In this document: positions 23,427 through 35,468 of the stretch, one piece after another
Layout: each line of letters starts with the position of its first letter
Position numbering within the stretch: the stretch's first letter is position 1
NCBI GenBank assembly: GCA_900074885.1
Contig: FJUW01000009.1
Location: 186,001-250,000, forward strand
Reading direction: 5' to 3'
Source of the DNA: Rhynchosporium graminicola
Lineage: Eukaryota; Ascomycota; Leotiomycetes; Helotiales; Ploettnerulaceae
Length of the DNA stretch: 64,000 bases
Notes under the pieces: model-generated
Told to the model about the DNA's origin: nothing
The model's input: the letters and a program-made list of their open reading frames with translations, nothing else
Database searches by the model: none
Position numbers and translations under genes: made by a program

Positions 23427-25453
23427 ATTTCTTAGTGTTCGAGGCAAGGTTGTGGTATTGTTGTTGTGGTTGGGAGGTTGCAAGACTCCTCGCGACGAGG
23501 ACGAACAGAGCGAGCGCAATTGATGCGCCGGGAGTCGTCGGAGCTGCGTAACGATACAATTGTGGAGTAAAAGTTGATCGTATGTATTCCTTAGGCTGAT
23601 GAGAATCGTGGATAGTAATTTCCGTTACATGCGATATCTTGGTGGACTATAATCGCGTGTTGAAGGCAGTTGGGTATGTAGGTTCGCAAGTTTGCAGGTC
23701 CTCGATGTAAGATGTAAGAAGGGTCGCGGGCCGTTGGGGGGAGTGGAGGGGACGTGGGTGTTAATAATGTGGTCGCGCTATTCCTCCGACCCCGGTCTGC
23801 AACCATCAAGCATACTTATGACTAACTAGGTAGGGAACTAACTACTTCGGGTTCGGGGTCGGGGTCGGGGTCCGCGTGATAGCTCCGAGATGGGGACCTC
23901 GAGAGCTCAAGGTGGCATTTATGAGCAGCCACAAGCCTCGGATTCTGTTCAATGCGCGATGTTACGCTCCCTCTTTTTCCCTAGTTATTGACGGTCTACG
24001 GAGTGAGTATATTTCGCAGGTATAAATGAAAGGAAGAAGAGAAACACAAAACGAAGGAGAGAGGAAACATAATATATCTCCTCCCTCCCCTCCCCTCCCC
24101 TCACCTCCCCTTCCCTCCCAGAACTCATGGATGGCCTCATCCAACATTGTCAATGGCCAGTCTATGCCAGCCAACAGCTATAATCCTGTTCTAGCTCGGT
24201 ACCTTGGTAGGTAAGGAACACTTTCTCGCGCTGCCGGGCGGACACTATTGCAGCTTCTCTCCCTTCCCTCCCTTGAGAGCTTCCTTGGGTTGGGATTATC
24301 CCTTCGCCATGCTTCCTAGTGAAGGAAGGGAATCGAGCTTGAAAGAAACTCCTCGATTCCGGACCCATCTCCCCGTCGTCATTGCCTGTTGTCCACACTA
24401 TTCCATTGCCTGTGGCTCGAGAGATCACTCACTATACGCACTCACACGCTTCCAATGTCAAAATCACACACACCCGATCCCTCCTATGATCTTGAACCTT
24501 TGCTCGAACATTAGAAGCGACAATTTCGATATTGACCTCAGAGACTCAAGGGACCATGACGTCCGTGGCCATCTCACCTGCTTGAAACTACCTACTCAGT
24601 ATCTTATCGCGCTCCCTCGAGGATAGCTCCAACCCAAGGCAACATAGATGCAGCAGTGCAGGGCGGGGGCTTTGCGTCTGTGAGGCAAGAGAACTGATTT
24701 GAGATACTGTCTCGATGCATGCAAGTCATCAAGTCATCCGACAAGGTGTGCTCGGGGCTCAATCTGTGAGTGGCTCGTACCTTGTTCGTGGAGGAGTCCT
24801 TTTTAAATTGACTTTTCCGTGTATCGCGTTTTGACGCGTGAGCTTCGAATTTCGTGTAAAGTGGTTGTGAGATTGACGAATGACCGTAGAGCTCGAGAAC
24901 GGTGGGACGCGTCCGTGTGCGTGTGCCATGGCGATGGCGATGGCAATTGTGATCCAGCACAAGTCTAACTCGAAACAAGAGTCGGTGACATGACTCAAAT
25001 GTTTGATAAGCGTGCATAGAATCGATAGTCATGTCTCCTTCAATTTAACGAATGACACTACCGATATTTCTGACAACTGACTTGAAAGTCAACACTCATT
25101 AGAAGAACGACAACGGTCATGTGATACTTCATGATGGCTGCAGGGAGAGCTACATGTCAAGCCACGAGGGGTAATGTTGGGCTTGACTGAGCGCTCATCT
25201 AAATACCTTGTAAAGTCTGCAATGTGGCAACCAGTTTGCCTCCTACCACCCGAGAGCTCGGTTGTGTATGCAAGGAGCGGGGAGAACACGAAAGTCGGTC
25301 TGTCAGTGCATTTGGCTCTTAGGAAAATGTGACAGCTCCATTGAGTTATCATCGAAGGCGGGGTACTTATAGCATCTATGAGATATTACGAATCGACTCA
25401 GCCCCCTGTAACGTACCCAGACAATAACGTCTGCTAAATGCAGGTCTTGTATC
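23427..25453. other. Intergenic, no supported gene
   Basis: Contains three TCGGGG copies (23853-23870) and a CCTCC-rich tract (about 24079-24119) but no supported gene. Open frames at 24204-24626 (+) and 24604-25032 (-) overlap each other and show no motifs. Confidence 0.5.
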
Positions 25454-26659
25454 TCAGAGACTCTTCTTGAACAGGAGAATAGCCGTTTCACTGCCAGTTT
25501 CCAGCCAGTCCTGGCCACCGAGGGCCGTTCCTATTTCCTTAGCAAAGACATACATCACATCTTCGTCTGTTCCAACAAGTTCAGGATTAGCCTTTCCCCA
25601 TCGAGTGACCATACTGGCAGTTCCACCTCCATTCTCGATATCGGCCAATGAATAGGTCTGACTGCCATTGAAGAAGGATTTCCCGTTACTCAGCACGCCG
25701 TCTCGATCGTACTCAAGTTTGACGTACTTCGCTTGAGGAAATGAAGTGACTGGCGGGGATACGTCCCAAGGAAGAGGTAGATCGTCGTACATGGTCATGA
25801 CCATGTCGTTTCCAGGGAGGCGGTATTCTGCAAGCATCATCTCCTCAACAGCTAAGAGCGCTTCTCTGACAGCTCCAGCATTAGGTGTTGAAGGATCTGT
25901 GGGAAAAATTACTTCAAGCTTGGCTCAATTTTGAGCTCTGCTTACGAGGAAACATGCGACAGAATGATGAGGCTGGACGATTAGCGACGGGTGGCTATCG
26001 GGCGAGTGTATGTGACCTACAACATGACCACAATGCAACCGTGCCTCCGGGCCGTACAACCTTGGCAGCTTCAGACCAGAATTTGGTCATATCAAACCTA
26101 TAAACTTCGAGTTAATTGACTGTACGACTGTGTATCTCAGGCAAGCAGCACAGAAGTCACATTTTTCTGTTGGCAATCAAACTTGAGAGATGTAGAATGA
26201 GTTTTGTACGAACCAATGTGCCTAAGCTTGTCAGCAACACATACTCACCAATGGCCAAGAGCCAATACTCACAGCCGTTGCGGCAGTCAAGAGGTCGACT
26301 GACTCGGGCTCCAGTCCCTCGATCTCAATATTCGACAAATCTTCAGCGGCAGAGACAACGTATTCAATTTCCTTCCCAGATCGAGTCTTGCCTCCACGCT
26401 CCCGAGCAACGCTAATCATGGCGAGGGCAGGATCAACACCAATTGCTCGATCAAAAGAGTGAGCTAGATCTACTGTAGCCCGCCCAGGTCCACAGCCACA
26501 GTCTAGAACGATGTCATGTTTCCCACCGGTAGCCTCATGATGATTGAGAATCACTTCATACAGGACCGGGGAGTATGCAAGCCGCTGAGCAGCATAGAGC
26601 TTGGCATCATCCAATGAGTACGAGCGGAACGTCGGATCTGAAGGATGTGGTACAGGCAT
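25454..26659 (-). CDS. SAM-dependent methyltransferase, trans-aconitate methyltransferase-like
   Basis: Read on the minus strand as 26659-26273, a micro-exon 26221-26214, 26097-26024 and 25896-25454, giving 303 residues, the usual size of the yeast Tmt1/Crg1 group. Landmarks are motif I VLDCGCGPGRATVDLA, the acidic residue in AIGVDPALAMI, SAAEDLS, AAHWFDMTKFW spanning the micro-exon, and the VRPGGTVALW strand. The 8-nt micro-exon is needed to restore AHWFDM. The third intron's ends are less certain; the chosen ones give WSYPSTPNA, matching the PSTPN signature. Relatives methylate trans-aconitate or similar small acids and toxins in the cytosol; the substrate here is not known. It is transcribed divergently from the V-ATPase subunit f gene across about 660 bases. 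Confidence 0.88.
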
Positions 26660-27320
26660 GCTGATGACCGACAAAGATTGATGTGATGTGGTGAAGTTGT
26701 GCAGATTGTATATTCATTCGCAAGGTCGACAGGACTCGAGGCATGTAGATGGCTCGAGGATACCCATGACGCCAGTTTATCAAGGCCAGGAAGGTCCGCA
26801 GAAGCATCATCACAGCTTCGTCAGGAGAGCTTTCCATCGTGCCTTCTGTAAATATCCATTTTTCTCAGAGCATCAAGCAGGTACCAGTGTTTCATGAATC
26901 GAAGAACACAAGAGCTTGCTTTGAAGTGGAAACCAGTGAAACGATATCTCGAGTGTCAAAATTGTAGAAGAAAACAAACCGATCAAGATGCGCTGGGAGC
27001 GCTCTGTTTTCTTGCTTAAAAGATCGGGGTAAAAGATCATCATTGCAATTCATATAATTTTCAGAATGGTATACAGTAATTCAATCTGGAGTAATGTGAG
27101 AGTGATAAAAATCTTTCATTTGTGATATTTCCTCGGTGGAAGGAAAAAACCTGGAAGCATCGCAATTGAGGAATGAGATTTGAGGAGCTCCGCCAAGCTT
27201 TGGACGTCGTCACCTTAGCGGCATCTCATCATGCTTCAGCCTCCTCACCAGCACGACACTTCAAGCCTCTCCAGCTCCAGACCCCTCTTACAACTCCTGA
27301 CACCATCTCTAAACGCAAAA
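26660..27320. promoter_or_regulatory. Divergent promoter region
   Basis: About 660 bases between the start of the methyltransferase gene (minus) and the V-ATPase subunit f gene (plus). It must hold both promoters, but no specific factor site can be supported. Small open frames inside it carry no motifs. Confidence 0.5.
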
Positions 27321-27820
27321 ATGAAGCCTATCTTCGGTGTAATGCAAGCATGGTCATGGTATGTTGAATCCTCCCTGCGTGTGGATGCGCAATCCCCCTC
27401 CGGGGCCTACATGAGCTTGGGGGGCATCGAAGCCAGAAAAAAACAATAGCTAACATATGGATGATAACAGCATCGTGATCTCCTGCTTCGCCATCGTAAT
27501 ACTCTCTGTCATCGGCGCTCTCTTCAAAGCGAACCACCACTCTATGACCGGCACGATGGAAGATCCAGAGAACCATGCCGCGGTCGCCGCCACTGTCTTT
27601 TCAGCCGTGATAGTCTATGCTGTACGTCCCCTCTCTCATCTACTTGTCCATGTTCCGGACCTTGAATGCGCCTATCATTCGGTCAAACCATCAAGCTTCT
27701 CTGCCGCCCTTGGAATATAAGCTAATCATAAAAAAATCACAGCTCTTCCTTGTCGGCTGCAGTTTCCAAGCTTTCCTCCACATCCGCGATAATCGAAGAG
27801 GCGCCATATCACTTTCGTAA
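27321..27820 (+). CDS. V-ATPase Vo subunit f / RNase K-like small membrane protein
   Basis: Three exons, 27321-27358, 27471-27621 and 27743-27820, give only 88 residues, so the gene is easily missed. The product is MKPIFGVMQAWSC, a first membrane segment (IVISCFAIVILSVIGALF), the hydrophilic loop KANHHSMTGTMEDPEN, a second membrane segment (AAVAATVFSAVIVYALFLVG) and a short charged tail. The segment order, the VILSVI..LF run, the NHH..G..DPE loop and the AVA.TV..A.VY stretch match what I recall of yeast YPR170W-B, the f subunit of the vacuolar ATPase membrane sector and homologue of animal ribonuclease kappa. It would sit in the vacuolar or Golgi membrane as part of the proton-pumping Vo ring. 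All introns have clean GT..AG ends. Confidence 0.85.
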
Positions 27821-28684
27821 CGGCACGATTCGATACAATACATCACAGTATTTCCTGCATAGGTACGAAGCAGAAGCGAATGAAGAAAGGGGAAGACGAT
27901 CAACGTGTACACAGAAAGATAGAGAACAGGGCGGCGTACGGTGTTTCTCGATGGGAACTGCCCGCTTTTGATGATATGATATCGAATGGGAAGAGCGGTT
28001 GATTGAAGTCACCGTGTAGGCATATGTTTACAGCAGAGTTGTGTCAATACCAGTATTTGCAGGAGCCCCCATCTAATCTGTTGTCTTGCCATGTTGGAAT
28101 ACGTGCTACCTATCTAGCAGCCTATGCAATCTTTGGGCTTGACTTGTGGCCTTGTGACATCGCGGCTCATGCTTCTGCAACAAGGTAGTACATGACTGCG
28201 TCAAAGTCACTTGTGCCCCTTGCAGCGATGTCCAATGCAGTAGGCTTGTTCAAAAAGTGAAGTTGGGGGAGAAATCTCACCATCATTCCTTTCTCTCCTA
28301 GTCCGAGCTCCTGTTTCTGGTTTTAACTGTCGGAGGATCGGAGGAGCAAGTTTTGTTCTCACGATATGGACAACAAGCGTTACTTACTTTTGGGGAAGTT
28401 TCATTGCAGAATTGTTTGATTATCGTATGTCACTCTCAGTATTATCTAAACGCTTCGCATATTCGCTGTAAGCAAGAAAGTGTTACAAGAATGTTATCCA
28501 TCTACACAGGCATTCCCCCGCGTCCAACTGTTGGAGCTGCTAGCCTAAAAGTTCATCCACAAAAATCCCTGTGGCAAGTGCCAACGCAATTTCAAAAATC
28601 TTAATTCAGAACAATTGCAAAGGTATGAACTCCAACTCCGAACTCCTTGAACTCCTTGAACCCCTTTCTTTGGACTCCCTCTCT
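27821..28684. other. Convergent 3' flanks
   Basis: About 860 bases between the 3' ends of the V-ATPase subunit f gene (plus) and the sulfurase-like gene (minus). No gene and no clear terminator are seen. Confidence 0.5.
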
Positions 28685-30672
28685 TCATCTATCGTTGTGG
28701 CTAGCTTGCATAAGCGGTCTGCGTGGCTTCCAAAACTTCAAGACGCTCCGTCCCTTCTGTGGCTTTGGATCATGGACATTGAGCTTTACCGGATAATAGC
28801 CTTGGTCGATAGAGTCGGAAAGACGCATGTTATTTGCTGGTAGCATTGCTCGAGCGGCGTCTGGTCTTTGATAGTAAGAGATTGGCGGTGGGCGGAAAGT
28901 TTGACTTGTCTGGCTGACTTGGCTGACTTGGCTGATATGACTGTTTGCAGTAGTTGGCCGGTGTTCATAAAAAGATTTTTGAACGTGGATCCGAGGCTCC
29001 CTTGGTCTCATAGGTGCTCTCAAATTGGGAGAGCTGATCATTCGACGAGCGTTGACTTGTCCAGGCGATGAGAAGGAATGCCCGCCAGAATTGTAGGTCG
29101 ATTGTGCAAAAGAGCCGATACCACTATCATTGCTTCGCATGATTTCCATACCATAAGCGTCGGTGCCTAGATTATCCACTTTGCCGGCGAATACCAGCAT
29201 CTTCCTCATATTATCGATGTACTCTCCTTCCAAGAAGAAGAGTAACGCTTCGACGTCTGCGATTGTGCTCATGGCCCCCAAACTCGCTCTTACCAACCCG
29301 GTTGACTTTCCATTGACGACCTCGATTGAAGGATCGCCGCAGCGATAACCCGCTGACCACGCACGCTTGTATTGCCACAGTTCAATTTGGAGAAGGCTGA
29401 CAATACCACCAGGATTGCACAGCCCACCAGATCGAAGATATATCCCTTTAGAATTCGCAGTCCTCTCGATAAGAGAATGGCCGATGTAGGTCCCGTCAGA
29501 GCGCATGATGTTGAAGGCAATCGTGGCTCCTTGAGTCGTCGCGTCGCCGTAGGTCGATTTATCTGGTTCATCATAGATGACACATAGGGGTACACCATTA
29601 TAGTGAGTCAGACTTTTCATCCCATGATAGAGACGGTAGGCGAGAAATGAGGTGTGTTGAGAGATACTCCTCATGCTTCCGTAGAGTCTCCGGTGTACCT
29701 CGATCGCACAACCGAGAGCGATGATGCTATGGAAAGGAAGAGTCCCATCTTCTAGACTATCGTGTAGTGTCGCATCTTTTCTTTGCACTGACGCCTCGTG
29801 GATAACGGTCAAACCATTGACTGTGCCTCCGCCAAAATACTTCCTCCAGCCCAGGATGTGTCCCGACTTCTTGCGTACAACGAGAGCTCCGATGTCTGGG
29901 AAGCCAAAGATTTTGTAGAAAGATACCGCCATAAAGTCCGGCGCATAATCTGGATCGCTTAAGTCTATCTGGGTTGTTGTCGCAAGTGCAGCTGCATCAA
30001 GGAGGGAGTAGGTATTCTGATGAGACGGTGTGCGCGATTCGCGAAGTTTTTTTGTCCACCCCATGGGAAGCCGTCTGCCAGTCATATTGGACTGTCCTGG
30101 GTACGCGAACAGTCCTGGCAGTCCTTCGCTATTCAAAAGTTGACCTGTTGAACCTACACGCCCATCAAGCCAATCGTCAACCTCATCATCGCTTGCAAAA
30201 CAGTGGTGGCGTTCATTCGACAATTCTCGTACTCCAACGATGCTGGTGTGCGCATCTTTGTGATAGCCGTACCAAAATGCAGGTTGTTTCGGGTTACTGG
30301 CAGCTAGATCCCGAAAACTCTCTCCCACGAGTTTGATAGCAGCTGTGGCGTTGGCGGTGAAGATCAAATCGAAGTGCTCTGGGTCTGCTCCAAAAAATGC
30401 CAAAGTCTGTATACGGATCGAGTCTACCATATGACCAGAGAGCATGGCTGGATCTGAAGCAGAGTGCGGGTTCCCGTAAAGATTCGCCATCATTTTCTTC
30501 GAGAATTCATCGATTAGAGACTTAGCATAAATGGTAGCGCCGCCATGGTCAAGGTATACCTTCCCTTGTACCAAAAGATTAACATTTGGAATTTCAATCA
30601 CTGAGGTGTCTTACCTTTCATCATGGGATATTCAGTGTCTCGGAAGACTTCGACTGCGTCATTGTAGGCCAT
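28685..30672 (-). CDS. Molybdenum-cofactor-sulfurase-like class V aminotransferase lacking the MOSC half
   Basis: Two exons, 30672-30615 and 30564-28685, separated by a 50-nt intron, give 645 residues. The join restores YPMMKGKVYLDHGG, the usual start of the NifS-like domain. The PLP-binding Lys is in SFYKIFGFP (residue ~237) and the persulfide Cys is in LRSGGLCNPGG (~402), followed by VRASLGAMSTIADVE. These residues are those used by molybdenum cofactor sulfurases, which take sulfur from L-cysteine for xanthine dehydrogenase or aldehyde oxidase cofactors. The family normally continues with a C-terminal MOSC domain; here the domain ends near residue 490 and a Ser/Pro/Arg-rich disordered tail with a short SQVSQVSQTSQ repeat follows. 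Catalysis of sulfur transfer is plausible, but the partner is unknown. Start chosen at MAYNDAVEV; an upstream in-frame extension lacks an ATG-initiated conserved segment. Confidence 0.87.
28912..28938. repeat. 9-nt tandem repeat inside the sulfurase-like gene
   Basis: GGCTGACTT is repeated in tandem (28912-28929, with a degenerate third copy), encoding the SQV/SQT repeats of the disordered tail on the minus strand. Copy number could vary between strains. Confidence 0.8.
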
Positions 30673-33600
30673 ATAGAATATACGATCAATTTTCGGACGT
30701 GGAGCGGCCTGTGTTGTGACTGTAACTGTGATTGTGAAGGACAGGGTTGGATCTCTTGAGACCTTGCGAGTCCTCACAACGGAAGCGGACTTTAACAATA
30801 CAAGAGACGACAAGCAGCGATACTCTGTTTGAATTCTGAGGTCGAAGGTGTGAGTGGCGTGACGGTGGATTCACAAGGAAGGCGCGACCTGTGACGAAAG
30901 CGGACTACTGACACCTTCCAATTTTAGGTTTGGACGGGAAGACGAGAAGTTTTTGAACACAGCTGAAGAGTTCACGGAAACTTCCTTGATAATTTTGGTT
31001 CAAAATCTGGGGGACGTTTCGAAGAAAGTCCTATTTGAGATATGCGAGAGAGATCCTTGTAACCCACCAGCTGTCAGAAATTCGTGGAGCCCAACCAGGT
31101 CTTGTGAGAAAGGAAGATTAATGAGAAAATAGTCTGAGGGTGGATTGGAGAGTCAACCAGGGGAAATAAGTTAGAACTTTGTATTCAAAGGCTGACCAGA
31201 CCTACTTCGAGCGAAAACCACGAAAAATCCAGGCTTGGAGAAGGGAAGGAAGGGCCAGTCACGTAAGCCCGCCGGGGGACGAGCCGACGGCTAGGACAAT
31301 AACTTCCTTGACACAACGGCTGCTGGTTATGGTTATTGGATGAGCGGTTGATACAGGACTTGTCTTGACTGGTTTGGAGAAAAATCTGGGGGAGGTGTCG
31401 TGCAAGGTTACTGCGGCTCGGTTGAATTTGTCGAGCATCGTAACATAGTAGCAGGACTTAGCTCAAGATCGACACGAGTAAAACGTCTTCAATTGGAACG
31501 AAAGCATAGAGTACTTTGAAGCGGCATTTCTGATCGTATATTAGAACCTATGGTAGCAATTCCAAGAAGCCATCAACGCTCCTCCGGGACAGATCGGCCC
31601 ACACATCTCAGCGCAGGGCAGGAAAGGCTGACTGACATACTTACTGTACATGCTACTCCGCCGCAATGTACATGGTGACACAAATCTTGCCTGCAGATTC
31701 CGGAAATCTGGCTGCAGAAGAGCACAGACTAAGGCAAGTGAGTTACGGGCTGCTGGGATCGGATGGAGTAACGATGGCCCCCAAACGATGCTGCACCTGC
31801 GCGCCTCCACCCAGCCTCTATGATCCAAGGCGCTTACACTTCTCATGACACCATCTCGAGATTCCATGTCCGCAGTAGCATTCAAGGACTACTGACCGTG
31901 GTCAGCTTTCAAATCCCTCCCGCTCTCGATAATCGTCGGTTAGATGACCGTGTCAGGAAAGGCACAGGATACGTGGTTACAAACCAGTCGCCGCGACATT
32001 CAGGCTAAGCGAGCATTTTGATCAATATGATTGGTTCATATATGTACAACCCCAACCACATTAGGCGTAAAGTCCTCAATTTTATCATCAAGAAGGGCCT
32101 ACATAAGGCTTCAATGAGATCGCGCGCATGGCATTCTACAGATGGGGACGTTTCCCCGAAAAGAAATCTTTGCAGACGGATGGGCTAGCCGTGTTCACAT
32201 ATGATCTGTTGTTGTACCTCCGGGATTATATGGAGGCTACGCCACATTGTTACATGTTGACGTACATGCGATTAAATTCCTAAATTTGCAGCCATTATTC
32301 CACGCTGTCAACAAGTAAACAGTTATTTACAGCGCCAAAGGTCTGCCTGCTTGTACTAAAATTTATCCATCGCGGCCGTTTTCGCGATCCGAAGAAATTT
32401 TCTGCTGTTTTCGAATAATAAAGGCTTCTCGGGGACGGGTTGTCCTGCCTGATCATGAGACTCTCGCTTCGACAAGCACTCGATCGTGACCTTGCCGAGC
32501 AAGACAATGTTGATTACCATGCATATGCAATCTCAAGCTGAGGGTGTATATGAGAGACTGGCAAAAGCAAAGTGATTGGGCGAAGTAGCATAGCTTCTCT
32601 TAAGACATTGGCTTACTAGAAGGGTGCGTAAGGCTCAAATCATTCGCTCGATTTGAATACTTTCATTCGCCCTAGACTTTCTTCTTTCAGTCTATCGCAG
32701 GTGGTTGAGTCGTCGAATCGACACCCCCCAATCCAAGAGATCTGTGTGGCAATAAAGCTGTGTCTTGGATAGGTCTATCATGCGAGTGGACGAAGGAGCG
32801 ATGTGTGTAACCTTTTCCCAGTGCAACCACAAAAACCAATATTGACGGCGTCCCGTTGGTCAAAGGTCATGCGATTGATGCGCAATGTGCTTTTGATGAA
32901 TTCTGTGACCCGAACATGAATCGACGATATACTACCGTTCAAGGTGCTCCAGACTGAAATTCAAATGCAGAGGGGGCAGTATCGGGCCAATGATGACTCT
33001 TGGGGATCCATGGAGACATATGGATCATGCGAAATTGCGTTATTAGTGAGTATTTCGAGGATGAGGGCCAGTCAGCTCAGCATAGATCAGAGATCGGTAC
33101 ACTTTACAGTCAAAGGCGTCTACAACCGAGCTATTCACTCCAGTGCTAATTCCAGTGGATCAGCCCATAATATGGAGCTTGGCAAAGAATCGAGTCCACA
33201 AGCTGTGCAGGATCTCGTCCGACACGACCGCCAAAGCAAGGCTGGGGAAATATGACTCGCTGGGTTTCATTCGTGGCAAAGACATTGATCTCTCAGACAT
33301 CGTTCAAGGAGGAGCTTCATTGGGTCAAAAGCCATGCACCAGATTCAAAAGAAAATTCCAGAGATCGCCACGCGTAATGCACAGAACCGACTATCGGGAT
33401 AGAACCATGGGTACCATGGTAACGGGTTGTCTTCGGATTCGGTGCGGAGAATACATGGGCGTTAGGTGGCATCAGCATGTTGTTGTACAGAGGATCTCGT
33501 AGAAGGAGGGCCGTTGCATAGAAGTTCTTCGCATGGATGGACAGGATCCCTCGAGGAGCATCACGTGTCGTGCTCTTGTACCTCTTCGTAAGAACCTCAG

Positions 33601-33850
33601 AACAAGAGCCAGATGATGGGTGGAAAAAAAGGGGCTAGAGAGGCTAATAATTAACTTCGTCAGGTAAGAAGAATATGGCACAGTAGAGAGATGGAAAAGA
33701 TTATAGAGATGGTAAATATTGTGACACTTTCCCACAGTGGCACTGTACGTGTCGAGTACCATGAGATCTCATCCTACTTTCGACCAAGAACCAGAATCTG
33801 CAAGTTTCAACGTCGCTATATTGTGCTACTGACCTTATGTGACAGATTAT
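30673..33850. other. 3.2 kb without a supported gene
   Basis: The first few hundred bases are the promoter of the sulfurase-like gene. Beyond about 31.3 kb no gene is supported. Overlapping open frames at 32944-33255 and 33143-33502 look weakly protein-like but have stops and no recognisable motifs. Confidence 0.5.
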
Positions 33851-35468
33851 TTACTTCCATTCGAACCAAATTTTCTTACCCTTAAGAGCCTCTATATACT
33901 CGACCCCAAAAGATCTGACGATGCCATCGGGACTAATCTTGAACTCCGCTCTAAGATTGTACTTATCATGCGAATCGACAAGATTCATCTCGCCGATGAA
34001 GAACTCTCCAGAAACATGATCGAGCGTCAAGATGTAGGGCCAAGTCCGGTCTATGCCACTCATCTGCAATTTGCCGTCCCTGAGCTCAACCACATGGCTA
34101 AGATAACCAGGATGATAGTACTCTCCCGTGTACGCCGACAGATCCAGAGTAGTTGGTAGGGGTTTTTCTGGTAAGTCTGGGTAAAGCTCTTCTTTCGTTT
34201 TAGGAAGATCCTTCTCCTGAAGCTTTTGGTAATGCTCATCCCAATCAAATTGTTTCTCGGGGGGAACTTTCAGTAAGTCATAGAAGAGAGACCAGCATAC
34301 CTTCTGCTGTACTTGGTAGCCTGTATTGCAATTGGAGAAGGAAACATATGCCCATTTCAGTCTGGGAACGAATAGCATTTTCGAGGTGAACCCGCCAACT
34401 GAACCATCATGGCCTATGACAAGCTCCCCGTGGTAAGTGTACACGTCCCACCCAAGTGCATAGCACGTATGACTTTTGAACGGAATAATGTCGTCATCTG
34501 TGATTGAGCGCGGCTTGGTCAATTCCTCGTGTCCTTTCTCGGATATTGGTCCGGACTTGTTGATCATGCACTTCAGGAATTCGGCATAGTCCAAAACATT
34601 ACTGATATTTTCTCCCGCGCCACTACCTTCGGGTTGAGCCAACCAAGGGATCGTAAAATGTTCTTTCTTCCTCGATCGTAGCCATAGGGAACAGCAATGT
34701 CTTCAGCGCTTCCTCGCTTCTCTACATCGGCGGGACCGTAATAAGAACTGGTCATTTTCAAGGGCTCGAAAATCTTCTCTCGGATGAAATCTCCGAGGTA
34801 TTTGCCCGTGAGTGTTTCAACAAGGTGTGCTGCAACTGTGAACATGATGTTGCTGTACTGAAATTTCGATCGAAGAGGTTGGCTTAACGGTATATGGCGA
34901 AGTCTTCTCACCACCGATTTCGGCGTATCTGGGGATTTGGCAGAAATGCCGAAACAGTAATCATCACATCTATTTGTGTTGTGAATAATTGTTCTTCGGC
35001 ATTTCGGCATGTGAGCTACATAACACGTACTCTGGTAAACCTGTTCGATGTGACAAAATGTCTTCAATGGTAACTTGATCCGTTCTGTGATCGGAAAGCA
35101 CGAAATCATCGCCAATCAGATTGGCAACAGGCGTACCCCATTTGACTTCTGGAACCTTCTTATCGTCGTCGACAAGGAAAGATACGGCTGTTGCAGTGAA
35201 CGCCTTCGTCATGCTCGCGGCATTGAACAGTGTTTTTGGCGTTACTGGATTGTCAGGATAGCTGCTGTAGCCGAATCCCTGGTAAAGTTGAGTATCGATT
35301 ATTCATCACAATTCCTCTCGGACGACGTACCTTTGCAGTAACTGCATCGTTATTAACCACAGCAACAGATAGCCCCATAGCACTCCATTGCTTCATGGTA
35401 TCGGAGACTAAATCATCGAATTCTGAGGTGAAGGATCCATCTCGGATGAATGAAGAAGATTCTGCCAT
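33851..35468 (-). pseudogene. Serine beta-lactamase-like (class C / esterase-type) protein with an apparent frameshift
   Basis: Exons 35468-35331, 35278-35031 and 34969-33851 encode a beta-lactamase-related protein. The catalytic signatures are intact: SMTK (SxxK) in FNAASMTKAF, YSN in SKFQYSNIMF, and HDG in VIGHDGSVGG, plus a C-terminal beta-rich lipocalin-like part (LDLSAYTGEYYHPGYLSHV). The family acts as esterases, transacylases or peptidases on small acyl substrates; the substrate is unknown. The reading frame changes once, between VPYGYDRGRK and HFTIPWLAQPEGSGAGE, near 34650-34670 in an A/G-rich run (GAGGAAGAAAGAAC), where one base appears to be missing. Without correction translation leaves the conserved frame and ends early, before the HDG motif. 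It may be a recent pseudogene or a sequencing error; everything else is well preserved. Confidence 0.82.

Noticed and set aside
22762..23523. Long plus-strand open frame opposite the Myb/SANT gene
   Set aside because: It is an antisense shadow of the real coding strand, which has the tryptophan-spaced SANT pattern; the plus-strand translation is Ser/Arg/Gly-rich without motifs.
32944..33502. Two overlapping plus-strand frames with weakly protein-like sequence
   Set aside because: Stops in the most plausible frame, no splice signals that join them and no family motif.
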